A DNA stretch of 64,000 nucleotides from Ignavibacteriota bacterium (GCA_016708125.1 JADJGF010000001.1:1386001-1450000), one strand, 5' to 3'; counted from the first letter of the stretch, positions 10,698-19,945 are shown. The notes: generated by a model not told the origin, from the letters alone. Translations and numbers: made by a program.

Positions 10698-12928
10698 GTC
10701 AGCCAAAAATATTAATTGTCGAAGATGAAAGTATTGTTTCGTTGGAAATCCAAAGCCGGCTTGAGGATTTGGGATATTCTGTTTCCGATGCTGTTTATAG
10801 CGGGGAAGAAGCTCTTCTTTCGGTTGAAAAATCTTTTCCGGATTTGATTTTAATGGACATAAATTTGCGCGGTGAAATTGATGGAATTGACGCCGCTAAT
10901 CAAATTAGAGAAAAATTTAATATTCCAATTATTTATATGACGGCTTATGCCGATGACGAAACTCTGCAACGGGCTAAAGTTTCCTCACCTTACGCATATA
11001 TAATTAAACCAATTGAAGTAAGAGAATTACACACTTCTTTAGAAATTGCGCTGTTTAAATCTTCAATGGAAAAAAAATTAATTGAAAGTGAAAAAAGATT
11101 TAGAAGTTTGTTTGAAAATGCAACGCTTGGGCTTTACAGATCTTCGCTTTCCGGCGCAATTTTATTGGCAAACAATGCTCTAATAAAAATGCTTGGATTT
11201 GATTCTTTTGAAGATTTGTTATCGAGAAATATAGCTGTCTCGGGTTATGTAAGTCCAAAAAGACGAGATGATTTTATTGAATTGTTGAATGCTAACGGAA
11301 ATATTGTAGGATTTGAATCAGAGTGGAGGAAAAAAGACGGATCAATAATTTACATATCGGAAAGTGCAAGAAAGGATTTTGATGAAAACGGAAATCTAAT
11401 TTTTGAGGGAACTGTTGAAGATATTACAAAACGAAAATTGGCTGAAATTAATTTGAAGGATTCCGAGGAAATTTTGAGAACCGTTTTTAACAGCGGTTAT
11501 AATGGAATTATAATTCATGATATTAACGGAAAAATTATAAAAATTAATCAGCGTGTTTTAAGTTTTCATAATATTACCAGCGAATATGCGCTTACGCTAA
11601 ATATTTCTGATATTGTGAAAGATCCAAATAATTTAAAAAAATTAAAATCCGAATGGAAAGATGTTTTAAACGGTGCAAATAAAGTAATAGAAATTAAAAC
11701 AAATTCTTTAAATGATAACCAGCTTTATGATATTGAAATTTACTTAACAAAATTAACAATCAAGGAAAGTGATTTCATTCTTGCAAATCTTAGAGATATT
11801 ACCGAGCAAAAAAGATCAAACAATACTTTAATACGAACTAAGGAAATTTTAAGAAAAGTTTTTGATAATGTATACAACCCAATTTTTATTCATGATGTTA
11901 ATGGAGACATAATTGATGTAAATGATAAAGTTTTAAGTATGTATAAACTCAGCAAGAATGAGGCTTTATCAATGAACATAAGTCAAATCTCAAGTGATGA
12001 TAGTCCGATGGATAAGGCTTTAGAATATTGGAAAAGTGTTGTTGCCGGAGAAAATCAATTGTTTGAATGGAAAGCGAAAAGACCAAAAGATAACTTTGTT
12101 TTTCCGGTTGAAGTTTTTCTAACAAAAATTTCTATTGATAAAAGTGATTTTATTCTTGCGAATGTTAGAGACATAACTGAGCAAAAGAATTTTAAAGAAG
12201 ATTTAATAAACGCAAAAGAAAACGCAGAAAAATCAAACCGGTTAAAAACAGAATTTCTTGCAAGCATGTCGCACGAAATTAGAACACCTGTTAATACAAT
12301 TTTAAGTTACAGCTCGTTGCTGAAAGATGAGTTGTATGATTTAAAGTTATTTCAGTTTGAAGACATTTTCCGTTCAATTTCAATTGGCGGACAAAGATTA
12401 ATTAGAACCGTTGATTCAATCTTAAATATGTCGCAAATTCAAACCGGAACTTATGAAGTTATAATTCAAGAATTAAATTTGGTAGAAGACATTTTATCAA
12501 AACTTTTTGATGAATTTAAAATTGATGCGGCAAATAAAGGTTTACAATTTCAATTGGAAAAAAATTGTTCTAATCCGTATGTTCTTGGCGATTCGTATTC
12601 TATTGGGCAATTGTTTACCAACTTAATTGATAATGCAATTAAATACACACAAAGCGGAAGTATAATTATAAAATCATATAATATTGAAAAAGCTAAATTA
12701 TGCATTGATGTTACTGATACGGGAATTGGAATTTCCGATGAATTTTTGACACAAATTTTTAACCCTTTTACCCAAGAAACACAAGGTTATTCAAGAAAGT
12801 TTGAGGGAAACGGACTTGGTCTTGCTCTTGTTAAAAAATACTGTTCAATGAACAACGCAGAAATATTTATTAAAAGTAAAAAGGGAAGCGGAAGTACTTT
12901 TACCGTTAAATTTAATAATATTTCTTAA
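10694..12928 (+). CDS. hybrid REC-PAS-PAS-PAS-histidine kinase
   Basis: A 744-residue cytoplasmic protein without membrane segments. It begins with a receiver domain (about 5-120; acidic pair ED at 10-11, phosphoacceptor Asp55 in LILMDINL, Lys in IIKP), followed by three PAS domains (about 130-255, 258-375 and 378-500), HisKA with His527 in MSHEIRTP, and HATPase with [17 protein letters not shown] and [12 protein letters not shown]. The N-terminal receiver and tight coupling to the HisKA_2 kinase suggest that it is the next step in a phosphorelay. The first PAS is nearly identical to the second PAS of the kinase at 2357. Its stop overlaps the convergent DUF1684 stop by three to four bases. 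Confidence 0.9.
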   Translation: MSQPKILIVEDESIVSLEIQSRLEDLGYSVSDAVYSGEEALLSVEKSFPDLILMDINLRGEIDGIDAANQIREKFNIPIIYMTAYADDETLQRAKVSSPYAYIIKPIEVRELHTSLEIALFKSSMEKKLIESEKRFRSLFENATLGLYRSSLSGAILLANNALIKMLGFDSFEDLLSRNIAVSGYVSPKRRDDFIELLNANGNIVGFESEWRKKDGSIIYISESARKDFDENGNLIFEGTVEDITKRKLAEINLKDSEEILRTVFNSGYNGIIIHDINGKIIKINQRVLSFHNITSEYALTLNISDIVKDPNNLKKLKSEWKDVLNGANKVIEIKTNSLNDNQLYDIEIYLTKLTIKESDFILANLRDITEQKRSNNTLIRTKEILRKVFDNVYNPIFIHDVNGDIIDVNDKVLSMYKLSKNEALSMNISQISSDDSPMDKALEYWKSVVAGENQLFEWKAKRPKDNFVFPVEVFLTKISIDKSDFILANVRDITEQKNFKEDLINAKENAEKSNRLKTEFLASMSHEIRTPVNTILSYSSLLKDELYDLKLFQFEDIFRSISIGGQRLIRTVDSILNMSQIQTGTYEVIIQELNLVEDILSKLFDEFKIDAANKGLQFQLEKNCSNPYVLGDSYSIGQLFTNLIDNAIKYTQSGSIIIKSYNIEKAKLCIDVTDTGIGISDEFLTQIFNPFTQETQGYSRKFEGNGLGLALVKKYCSMNNAEIFIKSKKGSGSTFTVKFNNIS

Positions 12929-13827
12929 TGAGTCTTGCCATAATTTTTTTCGCCCGCGGTAATTCTCACTCTTAATTTATTTTCATCCGTTGGCAAAGGA
13001 CAAGTAGCATATTTTGTAAACGCACACGGCGGATTATATGATTTGTTAAAATCTATAATTACATTATTATTTGAATCGGGTTTATCAACGTATAAAAATC
13101 TTCCGGCACCGTAAGTTTCTTCGCCGCTTGTTAAATCTGCAAAAACTAAAAATAATTTTTCTCCGGCTGAAGTTGGCTCAAGGGCAAATTCTTTATTATC
13201 AATTTTAAATATTAATTTGCCGGGTGAAAATTCTTTTTCAATTGTTCCAATAATTGTAGGAATTTCAACTACTTTTTGTTTTTCGTAAGGAATAAACTTT
13301 GTATTAACTTTCCAATTTTCATCAATCGGAAATCTTTCTATTCCTATAAAATTTTTTACTAATTCCGATTCTAAATCACGTAATCTAATTCCATATTTTT
13401 CATCGCGCTTAATTATAAACCATTTTAAAGAACCAACTTCTAATATTGTTGGATTTCCGGTTAAGTCAATTTTCATTTCAATATTATTGATTTTAATTCC
13501 ATTTGAAAAAACATTTACATTCGGATTGCTTTCAAATAAAATTATTGAATCGTTTTTAATAAATTTTCCAATTTCATCCGGAGCATTTTCCGGAAAAATT
13601 ATTTTGTTTTTTTCACTTGAGCCAAAAGTGTTTTCTCCATCTTCCAGCCAGAAAAGTCCAACTAAATTAAGCCAGCCGTTTTCTTTCTTTAAACTCTCAA
13701 TTCTTTTTTTGTGCCATTCTTCAACTTCTTTTTTATATTCCGGCGAAGCTGGTTTAATGTTGTTTTCCGTTTTACACGCGCAAAATAAAATTATTGAAAG
13801 AAAAATTGTCGTTATAACTGATTTCAC
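12925..13827 (-). CDS. DUF1684 lipoprotein
   Basis: DUF1684 family. The signature phrases are NGWLNLVGLFWLEDGENTFG near the N terminus and YNPPCAFTKYATCPLP near the C terminus. I place the start at GTG 13827, preceded by a good Shine-Dalgarno (GAGGA), rather than at an ATG 66 bases upstream; this gives 300 residues with an immediate membrane-targeting signal ending LFCAC, a plausible lipobox. The family's biochemical role is not established to my knowledge. It is convergent with the hybrid kinase with overlapping stops, and apparently monocistronic. Confidence 0.75.
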   Translation of the reverse strand: MKSVITTIFLSIILFCACKTENNIKPASPEYKKEVEEWHKKRIESLKKENGWLNLVGLFWLEDGENTFGSSEKNKIIFPENAPDEIGKFIKNDSIILFESNPNVNVFSNGIKINNIEMKIDLTGNPTILEVGSLKWFIIKRDEKYGIRLRDLESELVKNFIGIERFPIDENWKVNTKFIPYEKQKVVEIPTIIGTIEKEFSPGKLIFKIDNKEFALEPTSAGEKLFLVFADLTSGEETYGAGRFLYVDKPDSNNNVIIDFNKSYNPPCAFTKYATCPLPTDENKLRVRITAGEKNYGKTH

Positions 13828-13888
13828 AAAATCCTCAATTTTATATGTTGAATAATAATAAAGAAATTTTTGCAAAAGTAAAATTATT

Positions 13889-13971
13889 GTCATGCTGTCT
13901 GTTAGCTAACGGATTATATCAGTATCAAAATATGAGATTTCGTACTATTACTTCGTATTTTTCGGAATGAC
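13889..13971. repeat. dispersed GTCAT...ATGAC intergenic repeat, copy 1
   Basis: An 83-base element that begins GTCATGCTG and ends TTCGGAATGAC, with an internal GAGATTTCG. The terminal GTCAT and ATGAC are inverted. It shares its outline with elements at 17781-17908 and 63732-63800. These resemble the abundant intergenic palindromic repeats seen in many bacterial genomes. It lies in the gap between DUF1684 and GH5. Confidence 0.5.
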
Positions 13972-14113
13972 AAACTTTTATGTTTGCGTTTCTTCTTCTT
14001 CACGTTGCTACGTTTTTCGTCTTTACGTTTCTCGTTTCACATGTACACTATTTAACATTTTCTCAAGTTTCAAAAACTTAATTTGTAATTTTAGCGAGTT
14101 GGAAAAATAAATT

Positions 14114-15052
14114 ATGCAAAAATCTTTCGAAATAAATAAAAAAATTGGGCGCGGCGTAAGTTTGGGAAATGCGCTTGAAGCTCCCAACGAAGGCGAATGG
14201 GGCTTAAAAATTCTTCCGGAATATTTTAAAATTATTAAGGATGCCGGCTTTTCTTCGGTACGAATTCCGATTCGCTGGTCTTCGCATATTTCCAATAAAA
14301 ATAATTTTACAATTGATGAAAATTTTTTCTTACGAATTGATTCTATCGTTCAGCAAGCTCTTGAAAATGATTTAATTGTAATTATTAATGTTCATCATTT
14401 TAGGGAGCTTTATTTTCATCCATACAAATATGAAAGAATGTTTTATGTTTTGTGGGAGCAAATAAGTAATCGATACAAAAATTATTCGCAGTATTTACTT
14501 TTTGAAGTTTTAAATGAACCGCATTATTTTCTTTCAAAAAAAATTTGGAATCGCATTTTAAAAAATGTAATTCCTTTAATTAGATTAGACAACAAAGAGC
14601 GTGTGCTGTTGGTTGGTCCCGCAAAATGGAATAATATTGAAGGACTTAATAAATTAGAAATTCCAAAAGAGTTTGAAAATATTATTATCACTTTTCATTA
14701 TTACAAGCCTTTTATATTTACGCATCAAGGCGCCGAGTGGGTTAAGTTTAGTAATTTATTTTTGGGAAGAACTTGGAGTGGCTCGAATTCCGAAATACAA
14801 AAAATTGAAAAACACTTTTCCAAAGTAAAAGAGTGGGGAATTAAAAATAATTTACCAATAAATTTGGGTGAGTTTGGCGCATATTATAAAGCTGATTTTA
14901 ATTCAAGAATTCTGTGGACGAAAGCCGTTTCTGAAATTGCAATAAAAAATGAGTTTGGCTTAATTTATTGGGAGTTTGGCGCCGGTTTTGGAATTTATGA
15001 TATTCTAAAAAACGAATGGAAAAAAGATTTGTTAAGTTCAATTATTCATTAA
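14114..15052 (+). CDS. GH5-family glycoside hydrolase (cellulase-like)
   Basis: A 312-residue GH5-type (beta/alpha)8 barrel. The catalytic acid/base is Glu135 in LFEVLNEPHYF and the nucleophile is Glu253 in NLGEFGAYY; the N-terminal RGVSLGNALEAPNEGEWG and SSVRIPIRWS are also typical of endoglucanase-like members. The family cleaves beta-1,4-glucans or mannans. No signal peptide is visible from the ATG at 14114, so the enzyme may be cytoplasmic and act on imported oligosaccharides; this is inference. The gene is convergent with the aldo/keto reductase operon. Confidence 0.85.
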   Translation: MQKSFEINKKIGRGVSLGNALEAPNEGEWGLKILPEYFKIIKDAGFSSVRIPIRWSSHISNKNNFTIDENFFLRIDSIVQQALENDLIVIINVHHFRELYFHPYKYERMFYVLWEQISNRYKNYSQYLLFEVLNEPHYFLSKKIWNRILKNVIPLIRLDNKERVLLVGPAKWNNIEGLNKLEIPKEFENIIITFHYYKPFIFTHQGAEWVKFSNLFLGRTWSGSNSEIQKIEKHFSKVKEWGIKNNLPINLGEFGAYYKADFNSRILWTKAVSEIAIKNEFGLIYWEFGAGFGIYDILKNEWKKDLLSSIIH

Positions 15053-15066
15053 AAAAAATTTGTTTT

Positions 15067-15900
15067 CTAAAAATCAATTTCATTTGGATCGGGACCCAAT
15101 CTATAATTTTTATTTAAAGAATCTAAAATCTTAATATCTTCGGGCAATAATTCAAAATCAAAAATTTGCGCGTTTTCAAAAATCCGTTCTTTTCTTGATG
15201 ATTTTGGAATTGATACAATTTCTTTTTGAAGATTCCATCTTAAAACAATTTGCGCCGGCGTTTTATTATATTTTTCAGAAAGTTTTTTTACCTCAGAAAT
15301 ATCGTTAACTTTTCCTTTCATAATCGGAGCCCAAGCTTCAACAACAATTTTATTTTCATTACAAAATTTAACAAGTTCCGGCTGCGTTAAATATGGATGA
15401 TATTCAAATTGGTTGATTGCGGGAATTGTATTAGAAACTTTAAATAATTCTTTAAGATGATTAATTGCAAAATTGCTTACTCCGATTGCCTTAACTAATT
15501 TTTCATCATAAAGTTTCTCAAGAGCTTTCCACGTTGATTGTAATTTTTCGGCAATTGGCCAATGAATTAAGTACAGATCTACATAATCGGTTTGTAATTT
15601 TTTCATACTTTCCGAAAATGCTTTTAACGTTTTGTCATATCCTTGGTCCGAGTTCCATACTTTTGTCGTAATGAAAATATCGTCTCTTTTTATCCCACTT
15701 GATATTACTGCATTTCCCACGCCTTTTTCATTTCCATAAAGTGCGGCGGTATCTATACTTCTGTAGCCAATTTCTAAAGCATAACGAACGGAGTTTTCAA
15801 CTTCTTTTCCATCGTTCATTTGCCAAACACCTAAACCGAAAATTGGCATTTTAACGTTGTTATTTAAAATTACGTGTTTTTCCGATATATCATTTTTCAT
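15067..15900 (-). CDS. aldo/keto reductase
   Basis: An NADPH-dependent aldo/keto reductase of about 277 residues. Visible motifs are MPIFGLGVWQMNDG at the N terminus, the catalytic tetrad in SIDTAALYGNE (Asp, Tyr), TTKVWN (Lys) and LIHWP (His), and the cofactor region SIPKSSRKERI near the C terminus. I start at the ATG at 15900; a start 63 bases further upstream would run into the DUF1569 gene and add a tail unlike the family. It is the last gene of a five-gene minus-strand operon that begins with yceI at 17578. Its substrate (an aldehyde or ketone) cannot be deduced. Confidence 0.88.
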   Translation of the reverse strand: MKNDISEKHVILNNNVKMPIFGLGVWQMNDGKEVENSVRYALEIGYRSIDTAALYGNEKGVGNAVISSGIKRDDIFITTKVWNSDQGYDKTLKAFSESMKKLQTDYVDLYLIHWPIAEKLQSTWKALEKLYDEKLVKAIGVSNFAINHLKELFKVSNTIPAINQFEYHPYLTQPELVKFCNENKIVVEAWAPIMKGKVNDISEVKKLSEKYNKTPAQIVLRWNLQKEIVSIPKSSRKERIFENAQIFDFELLPEDIKILDSLNKNYRLGPDPNEIDF

Positions 15901-15902
15901 AA

Positions 15903-16346
15903 TTAAATTAAACCAAATTGCGTAAAGTGATGTGTAAAATGTTTTGTATGAAATATTTTCCACTCATCAAAATTTAACGGACCAAATGTTGCGTTCATCG
16001 GTTGTGCGCTTGGGTTTTCTTTGAAGTAATTATAAAACTCTTCGATTTGTAATTTCAATTCATCTTTGGCAGAATCTAAATCACTATAAATTAACGGCTG
16101 TAATCCTTCGCCCAAAACCGGATTTACAAAATCTTTTGGTAACGGTTTAGAACTTTGTAGAAATCTTTTTAAAATTGGATATTTATCGGGAGGACTTAAA
16201 CATTTATCTATCGAAAATTTTCCATTACTTGTTTTAACTGCAAGAATAAGATGCTCAATCATATGCTGCGCAGTCATTATTCCCCAATTGGGTTTTGTTT
16301 CAGTTGTTAGTTTTTCTAAAAGCGAAAAATCTATTTCAATATCCAT
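15903..16346 (-). CDS. DUF1569 / DinB-like protein
   Basis: A 147-residue soluble helical protein. The N-terminal MTAQHMIEHLI and the C-terminal HTKHFTHHFTQFG match the DUF1569 branch of the DinB-like four-helix proteins, whose conserved histidines bind a metal; the related protein at 46393-46851 has the same arrangement. The biochemical role is unknown. It sits in the yceI-marR-CDGSH operon, four bases after the CDGSH stop and directly before the aldo/keto reductase. Confidence 0.7.
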   Translation of the reverse strand: MDIEIDFSLLEKLTTETKPNWGIMTAQHMIEHLILAVKTSNGKFSIDKCLSPPDKYPILKRFLQSSKPLPKDFVNPVLGEGLQPLIYSDLDSAKDELKLQIEEFYNYFKENPSAQPMNATFGPLNFDEWKIFHTKHFTHHFTQFGLI

Positions 16347-16350
16347 TTTA

Positions 16351-16539
16351 CTACTCTGCTATAAAAACTATTTTTTTATGTGTTCCGTCACAAAATGGTT
16401 TGTTTGATGATTGTCCGCATCGGCAAAGAAAAATCTTCTCTGCTTCCTTTATTGTTTCGCCGGTACTTTTATTTACGCTTAAATTTCCCTCGATCATTAC
16501 TGGACCGTTTGGCATAATTGTAATTTTAGTTTTTTCCAA
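16351..16539 (-). CDS. CDGSH iron-sulfur domain protein
   Basis: A 62-residue protein with the complete CDGSH motif near its C terminus: Cys39, Cys41, Cys50 and His54 in CRCGQSSNKPFCDGTH, which ligate a 2Fe-2S cluster in mitoNEET-type proteins. Family members are implicated in redox or iron-sulfur handling. The start is TTG at 16539, one base past the MarR stop, with the Shine-Dalgarno GAGAGGA located inside the marR end; no ATG gives a complete domain. It is operonic with marR, and probably co-regulated with yceI. Confidence 0.9.
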   Translation of the reverse strand: MEKTKITIMPNGPVMIEGNLSVNKSTGETIKEAEKIFLCRCGQSSNKPFCDGTHKKIVFIAE

Positions 16540-16540
16540 T

Positions 16541-16990
16541 TTATCCTCTCATTTTATCTAACAATGTATTTAAAGTATCAATTTCGTTTTCTGATAAAGT
16601 ATTGAAAAGTTTAATAAATTCATCATCAATTGTATCAAGTTCGCTTAAAACTTGCAATCCTTTTTCGGTAATATTTATATCTGATTTTCTTCTATCATTC
16701 TTGCAAATATTTCGAATTAATAATTTTTTAATTCGTAATCTTTCAACAAGTCTTGATGCATCAGACATTTTATCGAGCATTCTATCTCTTAAAATATTTA
16801 CCGAAACTGGTTTCGGATGCTGTCCCCGAAGAATTCTTAAAATATTAAATTGATTTCCGGTGATATCATATTTATCAAAAAATTTTTTCTGATAATTCAT
16901 TAACCAGCCGTGAGTAAAAATAATATTCACGGCTAGCTTTTGATAATCTGATTTAAACTTTTTCTGCTTAATTTCTTCTTCTAATTTCAT
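16541..16990 (-). CDS. MarR-family transcriptional regulator
   Basis: A 149-residue winged-helix regulator. The DNA-binding helix region is SVNILRDRMLDKMSDASRLVERL, quoted here only in part as VNILRDRM and SDASRLVERL, followed by the wing with the typical NDRRKSDINIT (the DRR motif of MarR). MarR proteins bind as dimers to palindromes and usually repress their own operon until a small ligand or oxidant releases them. It lies six bases after yceI, and a perfect 12-base palindrome overlaps the operon promoter, so autoregulation is likely. Confidence 0.9.
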   Translation of the reverse strand: MKLEEEIKQKKFKSDYQKLAVNIIFTHGWLMNYQKKFFDKYDITGNQFNILRILRGQHPKPVSVNILRDRMLDKMSDASRLVERLRIKKLLIRNICKNDRRKSDINITEKGLQVLSELDTIDDEFIKLFNTLSENEIDTLNTLLDKMRG

Positions 16991-16996
16991 TATAAA

Positions 16997-17578
16997 TTAT
17001 AGTTTGTTAAGTTCTAGATTTATGTTTAAAGTTACGTCTTCGCTAACAACAAGACCGCCGGTTTCTAAAGCTGCGTTCCACTTTAAGCCAAAATCAAATC
17101 TGTTAATTTCCCCGGAAACTTTAAATCCGGCTTTTGTATTTCCCCAAGGATCTTTTACTGTTCCGTTATATTTAACATCTAAAGTAACTTCTTTGGTTAC
17201 GTCTCTGATTGTTAAATTACCAACTAACTTATAATTTTTATCGCTTACTTTCTTAAATGATTTTCCGACAAAAGTCATTTTGGGAAATTTTTCTGCGCTG
17301 AAAAAATCATCACCTTTTAAATGTGCATCTCTTTTTTCATTGTCCGTATCAATACTGTTTACGTCTGCAGAAAAATCGATTTGCGCATCTTCAAAATTAT
17401 CATTTTTTGAAACGACTTTTACGTCAAAAGAATTAAACTGTCCTTCGGTTTCGGTAATTATCATGTGCGTTACGCTAAAACCAATTTTTGAGTGAGATTT
17501 ATCTAATCCCCAATTTGTTTGTGCAAAGCTAATTCCGGCAAGTAGAAAAACCATTACTGCTATTTTTATTGTTTTCAT
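16997..17578 (-). CDS. YceI-family periplasmic protein
   Basis: A 193-residue secreted protein with a signal peptide (residues 1-19, ending ISFA) and the YceI lipocalin-like fold: WGLDKSHSKIGFSVTHM at the N terminus, RDAHLKGDDFF and KFPKMTF in the middle, and INRFDFGLKWN near the end. YceI proteins bind isoprenoid-like lipids in a beta-barrel pocket. The Shine-Dalgarno AAAGGG is six bases before the ATG. It is the first gene of an operon with marR, a pairing found in many bacteria. Confidence 0.9.
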   Translation of the reverse strand: MKTIKIAVMVFLLAGISFAQTNWGLDKSHSKIGFSVTHMIITETEGQFNSFDVKVVSKNDNFEDAQIDFSADVNSIDTDNEKRDAHLKGDDFFSAEKFPKMTFVGKSFKKVSDKNYKLVGNLTIRDVTKEVTLDVKYNGTVKDPWGNTKAGFKVSGEINRFDFGLKWNAALETGGLVVSEDVTLNINLELNKL

Positions 17579-17628
17579 TTTGTACCCTTTCTTTTATGTT
17601 TAAGATAATTTGTCTTGTTTGTAATTCA

Positions 17629-17660
17629 AATATACGTTATAACATTTAATGTTGCAACAT
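17629..17660 (-). promoter_or_regulatory. yceI operon promoter with overlapping palindrome (candidate MarR operator)
   Basis: On the minus strand there is a -35 TTGCAA (17657-17652), 17 bases of spacing, and a -10 TATATT (17634-17629). A perfect 12-base palindrome, ATGTTGCAACAT (17649-17660), covers the -35, and a second dyad, AACATttaATGTT (17641-17653), lies in the spacer. The 5' leader would be about 45 bases. The arrangement fits repression by the MarR protein encoded as the second gene. Confidence 0.5.
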
Positions 17661-17780
17661 ATATTTTCAGAAAAGTGAAAATATATTTAATTATATAATG
17701 GATTTGTTTTGATTTTAGATGTTGTCAATGGTGGAATGATTTGTTTTAGAGATACTTTTTAAGTCGAAAGGACAAGGCTT

Positions 17781-17908
17781 GTCATCTCGAAGGAAGGTAA
17801 TGATCGAGAGATCTCTTTCTATCTTGAAATTTTCCAATCCGTTGGTTAACGGATGTATTTTATTTTTGAGCTTTCTCACCCGAAAAAATCATCGGGATTC
17901 GAAATGAC
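17781..17908. repeat. dispersed GTCAT...ATGAC intergenic repeat, copy 2
   Basis: A 128-base element that starts GTCATCTCGAAGGAAGG, contains GAGAGATCTC, and ends GGGATTCGAAATGAC. The flanks extend the inversion to TTGTCAT...ATGACAA. It occupies most of the 426-base gap between yceI and the cation transporter gene; apart from this element and the yceI promoter I see nothing in the gap. Confidence 0.55.
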
Positions 17909-18004
17909 AAAAATTGGCTTGTGTCTTTTCGATTTGTTTTCTGATATTACGTTTTGTTTTAATGTTAAATCTACAAATAAAAACTTTGGAGTCTGAAATT
18001 TCTA

Positions 18005-18637
18005 TTAATTATGACATCCGCAAGAACAAGAAAGGTTTTGTGATTTAGATTTTTCTATCGCTTCTTTTCCTTCTTTAAAAGAAAAGTAGGCAATTCCCAA
18101 AGAACCCAAAATGTCTAAATATCCAATTTGAAAAATCTCATAAAATGCGCTTGAGAAAAGAAGAATGAATGAAAGATAAAAACATGTTTTTGTGCAATTC
18201 GCATCGGCAATTATTGCATCTGAGTTTAATTCTTTCCCGATTTTTAATTTTGCGTTCATCAAAAAATACATTGTGAAAATCGAAATCACGGAAATAATTA
18301 TTCCAGCAATTGTTGTTTCCGGTTTGTGCTGATAAATTAAATTTAAAATTGCGCCAACTATTAATCCCACCGATAAAACATAAAATGAAATTCCCGTAAT
18401 TTTTAAAGAGGTTCGTTCAAAATTATCTCTTTGATTAACTTCACTTTTTTGCATTCGTAAAATCATGTGAAGAATTCCAATGCCGGAAATTACTTCCACA
18501 AAACTATCCAAACCAAATCCGAACAGAGTTAAAGTTTCTTCGTTCGCTCCGAAAAACACAGAGACAATTCCTTCGGCAATATTATAAACAATTGTAAAAA
18601 TGCTTAAGTATTTGGCTGTCTTTAATAATTTGTTCAT
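18005..18637 (-). CDS. cation-transporter-like membrane protein with Cys/His tail
   Basis: A 210-residue protein with about six membrane segments. The segment YNIAEGIVSVFFG followed by GFGLDSFVEVISG resembles the first transmembrane half of cation diffusion facilitators and TMEM163-like proteins. The C terminus is CSCGCHN, a probable metal-binding tail. It has no cytoplasmic CDF domain, so it is a short variant. Its ATG directly follows the TolC stop (TAAATG), making it the last gene of the RND operon, which suggests that the system handles a metal or that the two share a stress signal. The substrate is unknown. Confidence 0.65.
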   Translation of the reverse strand: MNKLLKTAKYLSIFTIVYNIAEGIVSVFFGANEETLTLFGFGLDSFVEVISGIGILHMILRMQKSEVNQRDNFERTSLKITGISFYVLSVGLIVGAILNLIYQHKPETTIAGIIISVISIFTMYFLMNAKLKIGKELNSDAIIADANCTKTCFYLSFILLFSSAFYEIFQIGYLDILGSLGIAYFSFKEGKEAIEKSKSQNLSCSCGCHN

Positions 18638-19927
18638 TTAATTTTCCGAAATTATTGATCCGGTAATTCTTGCTAATTCCGTGTCGGTTTCTTTTAAATT
18701 ATAAATTGCGTTTAGTTTTTGAACAGATGCATTTAGAAAAATAATTTGTATGTCTCTAAAATTGAATGAGCTTATTGAACCATTTTTAAATTTTTCTTGA
18801 GATATTTCCAAATTTAATTTTGCGGCTTCCAAATTTTCATCCGCAACAATTAAAAGTTCTTTTCTAATATTGTATAATTCAAAAAGCTGCGAAAGTGTGT
18901 TTGTCAAAGAATGTTCAATTTGCTCGGTTTCAATTTTACTAATTTCGTTTTCAATCTTCGCAATTTCCAATGCCCGCTTGGTGTTCGTGCCGTTAAACAA
19001 ATTCCAGCCTAAAACTAAATTTGCGTAATAATCATATCCTTTTGTATTTACTTTGGGAAGATTATTAATTGTCTGATTCGAATTTTCATAATCGTAGCCG
19101 GCGTTTAATCGCAGTGTTGGATAAAAATCATCGCGCACAATATCTATATTTTTTTCGGAAATCATTTGATTTATATATTGATTTTTAAGAGTTCTGTTGT
19201 TCGCCAACATTTTGTTTTTTAAATCATCAAACAAATATTGATTTTCTAAAACCGAAAAATCATCAATAAAATCATATGTTTTATCGTTCTTCTCACCAAT
19301 AAGTAAATTCAAAGAACGAACAGAATTATCTAAAATTAATTTTTGAGATAGAAAATTTGATCTATCTTCCAGCCAAGAATTTTTTGCTTGAAGAACTTCA
19401 TAACTTACTGAGCTGCCAATTTCTTTGCTTAATTGTGCTCGGTCATACCTATCTTTTGATAATTTTTCCACCTCCTCAAAAACATTTAATTTTTCTTTTT
19501 GCAGAAGTACGTTGTAATAACCAAGAATAATTGATTGGATTCTGTTCTCAACAAGAAAAGCTACGTTGCCTTCGGTAAGATTATAAATATTTTCTAATCT
19601 GTCTTTTGTGTTATAAATTTTGAAGCCGTTAAACAACGTCCAATTTAATGTTGCCGATGGAACCAAGCTGTTTGTCGATACTTCATTTGTTCCGGTATCG
19701 TCAAATCTATTAACCGAAGTTAGGCTAACATCAATTGTTGGATATCTTCCGGCGGTTCCCCACGAATTGTTTTCATCGGCAATTTGCAAATCTTTTTTTG
19801 CAATTCTAACATCGTAATTATTTTCGAGCCCTAGTTTTATTGCATTTGAAAGAGTAAGTTTTTCTTGAGCAAAATAATTAATTGACGAAAATAAAATTAT
19901 TACATAAATATATTTTTGAAATTTCAT
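18638..19927 (-). CDS. TolC-family outer membrane efflux protein of RND operon
   Basis: A 429-residue TolC-type protein with a signal peptide (ending NYFAQ near residue 20) and the repeat pattern of long helices and short barrel strands (LTLSNAIKLGLENNYDVRIA near the start; LNWTLFNGF and LVLGWNLFNGT as paired barrel segments). It would form the outer-membrane duct for the adjacent RND pump. It starts 18 bases after the pump stop, in operon order membrane fusion protein, pump, duct, cation transporter. Confidence 0.9.
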   Translation of the reverse strand: MKFQKYIYVIILFSSINYFAQEKLTLSNAIKLGLENNYDVRIAKKDLQIADENNSWGTAGRYPTIDVSLTSVNRFDDTGTNEVSTNSLVPSATLNWTLFNGFKIYNTKDRLENIYNLTEGNVAFLVENRIQSIILGYYNVLLQKEKLNVFEEVEKLSKDRYDRAQLSKEIGSSVSYEVLQAKNSWLEDRSNFLSQKLILDNSVRSLNLLIGEKNDKTYDFIDDFSVLENQYLFDDLKNKMLANNRTLKNQYINQMISEKNIDIVRDDFYPTLRLNAGYDYENSNQTINNLPKVNTKGYDYYANLVLGWNLFNGTNTKRALEIAKIENEISKIETEQIEHSLTNTLSQLFELYNIRKELLIVADENLEAAKLNLEISQEKFKNGSISSFNFRDIQIIFLNASVQKLNAIYNLKETDTELARITGSIISEN

Positions 19928-19945
19928 TAAACTTTTTCCTAAAAA

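Noticed and set aside
13828..13893. Upstream ATG for the DUF1684 protein
   Set aside because: The GTG at 13827 has a better Shine-Dalgarno and gives an N-terminal lipoprotein signal; the extension overlaps the intergenic repeat.
15901..15963. Longer N terminus of the aldo/keto reductase
   Set aside because: It would overlap the end of the DUF1569 gene and adds residues unlike the family; the ATG at 15900 fits the conserved domain start.
17579..18004. Possible insertion sequence or CRISPR array in the long gap
   Set aside because: There is no transposase frame and no regularly spaced repeat; the gap holds one GTCAT...ATGAC element and the yceI promoter.
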